A stretch of 64,000 nucleotides of DNA from Luscinia megarhynchos (taxonomy: Eukaryota > Chordata > Aves > Passeriformes > Turdidae). The notes below the pieces were generated by a model, which had not been told where the DNA came from, made no database searches, and was given only the letters and a program-made list of their open reading frames with translations. The position numbers were made by a program, and so were the translations under genes. This document shows positions 63,101-64,000 of the stretch, in pieces (position 1 is the stretch's first letter; every line of letters starts with the position of its first letter). The stretch spans positions 15,603,056 to 15,667,055 of the forward strand of contig JAPFBE010000013.1 of the NCBI GenBank assembly GCA_034336665.1, given 5' to 3'.

Positions 63101-63270
63101 GGTGGGGTGATGCACAGCTATTTTGGCAGATGAGCTGCCATCAGTCTTGGACCACTGTGTCTGGATGATGTGGGTGCTGTGCAGTTTTGGGAACATGCAC
63201 ACCAGGGTCACATCAGTACCTGGCAGAGCATGCATGACTTCTGTCTGGGTAATGACATCTGCAGTCTGGC
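42025..63270 (-). CDS. CD96: CD96 (Tactile) immune receptor, twelve exons, signal-peptide exon outside the window
   Basis: Twelve minus-strand exons join in frame into 525 residues plus a stop, entering in phase 1. Matches to human CD96 run the whole length: QWSK, IAVHHPTYG and LHLENVTVSLTGQYEC in V1; KQTLEIPC, DDGRVFSCHV and SSTTVRVF in V2; AFPKPRLLW, GFYELRS, PFPGN and NISSEE in the C-like domain; RKWCQYQKEI after the membrane; RPPPPPIKY in the tail. CD96 is a type I membrane receptor of T and NK cells that binds CD155/nectin-family ligands. The same-strand neighbour PLCXD2 matches mammalian gene order. All splice sites are GT-AG and all phases agree, so the gene looks intact. The first exon (signal peptide, phase 1 donor) was not found up to 64000 and probably lies beyond. 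Extra stalk exons could have been missed, since any phase 1-1 exon would fit. Confidence 0.96.
43185..43308 (-). CDS. CD96: CD96 transmembrane exon
   Basis: A 124-bp exon from acceptor CCCTTACAG to donor GTAAGT, phase 1 in and 2 out. A short NTT-bearing linker leads into the membrane span FPWPAVVAVLLLCCSFLVAL, then GIRKWCQYQKE. RKWCQYQKEI is identical in human CD96. Confidence 0.96.
44149..44238 (-). CDS. CD96: CD96 stalk mini-exon 4
   Basis: A 90-bp exon from acceptor ATCTTTATAG to donor GTGAGA, phase 1-1. It reads (G)NLSYSITDQTISVSRGKD followed by FLPTSSLLNST, with NLS and NST glycosylation sites. It joins the transmembrane exon in phase. Confidence 0.8.
44471..44699. repeat. Long GGAA tetranucleotide microsatellite
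   Basis: About six GGGA units lead into roughly fifty uninterrupted GGAA units. It lies in the CD96 intron between stalk mini-exons 3 and 4. Its purity implies high mutability. Repeated GGAA is the ETS-factor core, and the tract is an all-purine/all-pyrimidine mirror repeat. Confidence 0.97.
48704..48778 (-). CDS. CD96: CD96 stalk mini-exon 3
   Basis: A 75-bp exon from acceptor TGTCTTTAG to donor GTAATC, phase 1-1. It reads (E)HQSTSVASLDFTSQANLA followed by PASTAQ. Ser/Thr/Ala-rich. The donor is weaker than its neighbours' donors, so it may be skipped in some transcripts. Confidence 0.75.
49659..49703 (-). CDS. CD96: CD96 stalk mini-exon 2
   Basis: A 45-bp exon from acceptor CTGTTACAG to donor GTAAGG, phase 1-1. 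It reads (D)FSNSTLTSAVTTAS and has one NST glycosylation site. It resembles stalk mini-exon 1 at both ends, suggesting exon duplication. Confidence 0.78.
51393..51446 (-). CDS. CD96: CD96 stalk mini-exon 1
   Basis: A 54-bp exon from acceptor TCCTTACAG to donor GTAGGA, phase 1-1. It reads (D)NKSNEASAEVFTTTASD. ASAEVFTTTASDG resembles human AFSEVPTTANG. Rich in Ser/Thr, as expected for a mucin-like stalk. Confidence 0.82.
52548..52724 (-). CDS. CD96: CD96 exon, last part of the C-like domain
   Basis: A 177-bp exon from acceptor TCTCCCCAAG to donor GTAGGT, phase 1 in and out. GFYELRSTL, FSCVCLFPFPGN and NISSEEIFVSF match human GFLELKSVL, WCMALSPVPGN and NISSEKITFLL. The second Ig cysteine is in FSC. 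A GTAACA site inside the preceding intron was considered as donor, but it breaks the frame. Confidence 0.94.
52819..52909 (-). CDS. CD96: CD96 exon, B-C strands of the C-like domain
   Basis: A 91-bp exon from acceptor TGCCCCACAG to donor GTAAAG, phase 0 in and 1 out. It reads PSVSCVVRKAFPKPRLLWC, with the first Ig cysteine and core Trp; human has RRFTCLLKNVFPKANITWF. The intron that follows is only 94 bp. Confidence 0.92.
52950..52990. repeat. AC/AT simple repeat
   Basis: Alternating ACAC and TATATATAT between two CD96 exons. Confidence 0.85.
54704..54759 (-). CDS. CD96: CD96 mini-exon, A strand of the C-like domain
   Basis: A 56-bp exon between acceptor GCTTTCCAG and donor GTGAGC, phase 1 in and 0 out. 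It gives A-FPEISISLQEGSASTLQK, which aligns with human AKPEIPVIVENNSTDVLVER. Adding it restores both phase and alignment to the next exon. It is too short to be seen as an ORF and was found by splice signals and homology. Confidence 0.85.
55899..55922. repeat. Poly-T run
   Basis: About 22 consecutive T in a CD96 intron. Confidence 0.9.
58596..58818 (-). CDS. CD96: CD96 exon, second part of V-like domain 2
   Basis: A 223-bp exon from acceptor CTGTACACAG to donor GTAAGG, phase 0 in and 1 out. KITDDGRVFSCHV carries the second Ig cysteine, and SSTTVRVFG ends the domain; human has IFDDGRKFSCHI and SSTTVKVFA. It starts GENGRKEELVTK, where human has EDNGTQETLIS. Confidence 0.95.
60216..60325 (-). 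CDS. CD96: CD96 exon, first part of V-like domain 2
   Basis: A 110-bp exon with donor GTAAGT, phase 1 in and 0 out. It contains KQTLEIPC (human NQTLEIPC) with the first Ig cysteine, and KWLV with the core Trp. The acceptor chosen (GGTAAAAG before AGGAGAGG) is the one that keeps phase 1. It follows an unusual GTT-repeat pyrimidine tract, so the exact start is less sure than the rest. Confidence 0.82.
60979..61002. repeat. TCTG tetranucleotide repeat
   Basis: About five TCTG units in a CD96 intron. Confidence 0.85.
62158..62394 (-). other. Unrecognised 78-residue ORF inside a CD96 intron
   Basis: An open frame ends in REDIEIILEKEQIYLNQMRV and starts with an alternating Leu/Glu/Arg stretch, which looks helical and charged like a coiled coil. 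No family is recognised, no splice site pair frames it, and it stops at a TAA. It could be chance, or the remnant of a processed gene or retroelement. Confidence 0.15.
62845..63270 (-). CDS. CD96: CD96 exon for V-set domain 1 (ligand-binding)
   Basis: A 426-bp exon, phase 1 in and out, acceptor TGTTTTTCAG and donor GTAAGTG. The canonical Ig cysteines are in VTLVC and GQYEC, and the core Trp is in TQWSK. IAVHHPTYG and WALHLENVTVSLTGQYEC align closely with human CD96. Several N-glycosylation sites are visible (NFS, NAT, NVT). An additional cysteine cluster (RRCC, SLC, SEC) sits where human CD96 also carries extra cysteines. The reading frame enters mid-exon from a missing signal-peptide exon. 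Confidence 0.95.
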
Positions 63271-64000
63271 CTGAAAAACAAACAGGATCATTTTCAGTGC
63301 AAGTAATGTTTAAACAAAGCTTTTCCTAGTCCATCTTTGGCATGATTTGGTGCCTTAGCCACAGACAACTTTGAAGACCCTACAGCTGTAACCACAGGCT
63401 TCTCAGCAAGAAAAATCTCCACTAGTACAGACTGCAAAGGGAAAACTGGGAAGAGCAAATGCATGTGAGTCTGGAAGAGGCCAGGGAGGTCCTGTCACAC
63501 TTGTGGGAAAGAAATGAGGGCCCTCAGAGCCCTCTGTGAAAATGAAAATCTTTCAAGTAATATAAATAAAGCAGAAGCTGGGTGCAGTTATTCCCCAGTT
63601 CTTTTTGCAAAACCAAGCCACCCCCACTGGCTAATGCCCCTGCACCATCCCCCTGCCCATTCCCTTTGTGGCTCCAGCAGAGAAAGCCATTCTCCATGGT
63701 ATCAAACAGCTCCTGCATGTCCTGAAGGAGTGCCTGTCTCAGTGCCAGAGAGAGCTGCTCTGGTGTGTGTGTTTTCTTCCTCAATTAATTTCATAAAGCA
63801 GGTGGCAGCCCTTTGTGTGCCACATAGAGAGCAATGGATCGATGAGAGGAGGGGGCTTGCAGCAGCAGCCTGTACCACTTGGTTCAGCTGCTGCTGTAGC
63901 ACAATTGATTTATATCCTTTTCTCCCTCCTATGAGTAAGAGCCTTGCAGTCCCCAAACCCCTGAGTGCAGGGCACTGACAAACTCAAGGAGATGAAGAAT
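63271..64000 (-). other. CD96: Upstream CD96 intron, no signal-peptide exon seen
   Basis: This stretch should be intron 1 of CD96. Minus-strand ATGs here are followed by charged or Gln-rich sequence, not a hydrophobic leader with a phase 1 donor. The first exon therefore probably lies past the window edge. Confidence 0.6.

Noticed and set aside
63524..63956. Candidate CD96 signal-peptide exon in minus-strand ORFs
   Set aside because: No hydrophobic leader followed by a phase 1 GT donor was found.

Overview
The window reads as vertebrate nuclear DNA, and specifically as bird DNA. It has two intron-containing genes with vertebrate splice signals, many fragments of CR1 (the chicken-repeat LINE family of birds), two avian-type retroviral LTRs without internal genes, and CpG islands at promoters. 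A neoavian bird, perhaps a songbird, is likely; the species cannot be fixed from the sequence. Almost all short ORFs here are chance frames in introns, repeats or intergenic DNA.

Both real genes are on the minus strand, in the order expected from the mammalian CD96-PLCXD2-PHLDB2 block. PLCXD2 (16.2-33.1 kb) is complete: four coding exons joined in frame give a 321-residue phosphoinositide-PLC X-domain protein. Its first exon lies in a CpG island at 32.9-33.3 kb with a CCAAT box and a perfect CRE. CD96 (42.0-63.3 kb) is complete except for its signal-peptide exon, which should lie beyond 64 kb. Twelve exons join in frame to 525 residues: a V-set domain, a second V-like domain in two exons, a C-like domain in three exons, a Ser/Thr-rich stalk from four mini-exons, a transmembrane exon, and a short proline-rich tail.

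Region by region: 1-10.9 kb is gene-free DNA with CR1 pieces, in the direction where PHLDB2 is expected. 10.9-16.2 kb is AT-rich and may be PLCXD2 3'UTR. 16.2-33.1 kb is PLCXD2, with a GC-rich island carrying a CTCF-like motif inside its last intron. 33.3-34.4 kb holds a CR1 fragment interrupted by an LTR that reads toward PLCXD2. 34.4-41.0 kb is intergenic, with a solo ERVL-type LTR, a 23-bp minisatellite and a second GC-rich block with a perfect CTCF-type motif. 41.0-64 kb is CD96, including a long GGAA microsatellite in a stalk intron.

The two genes have no evident shared pathway: CD96 is a lymphocyte adhesion/checkpoint receptor of the nectin-binding family, and PLCXD2 is an intracellular X-domain protein. 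No wholly new system was found. The most interesting signals are the changed signalling motifs in the CD96 tail, the modular stalk exons, the same-orientation CTCF motifs flanking most of PLCXD2, the LTR just upstream of the PLCXD2 promoter, and the block-structured minisatellite.
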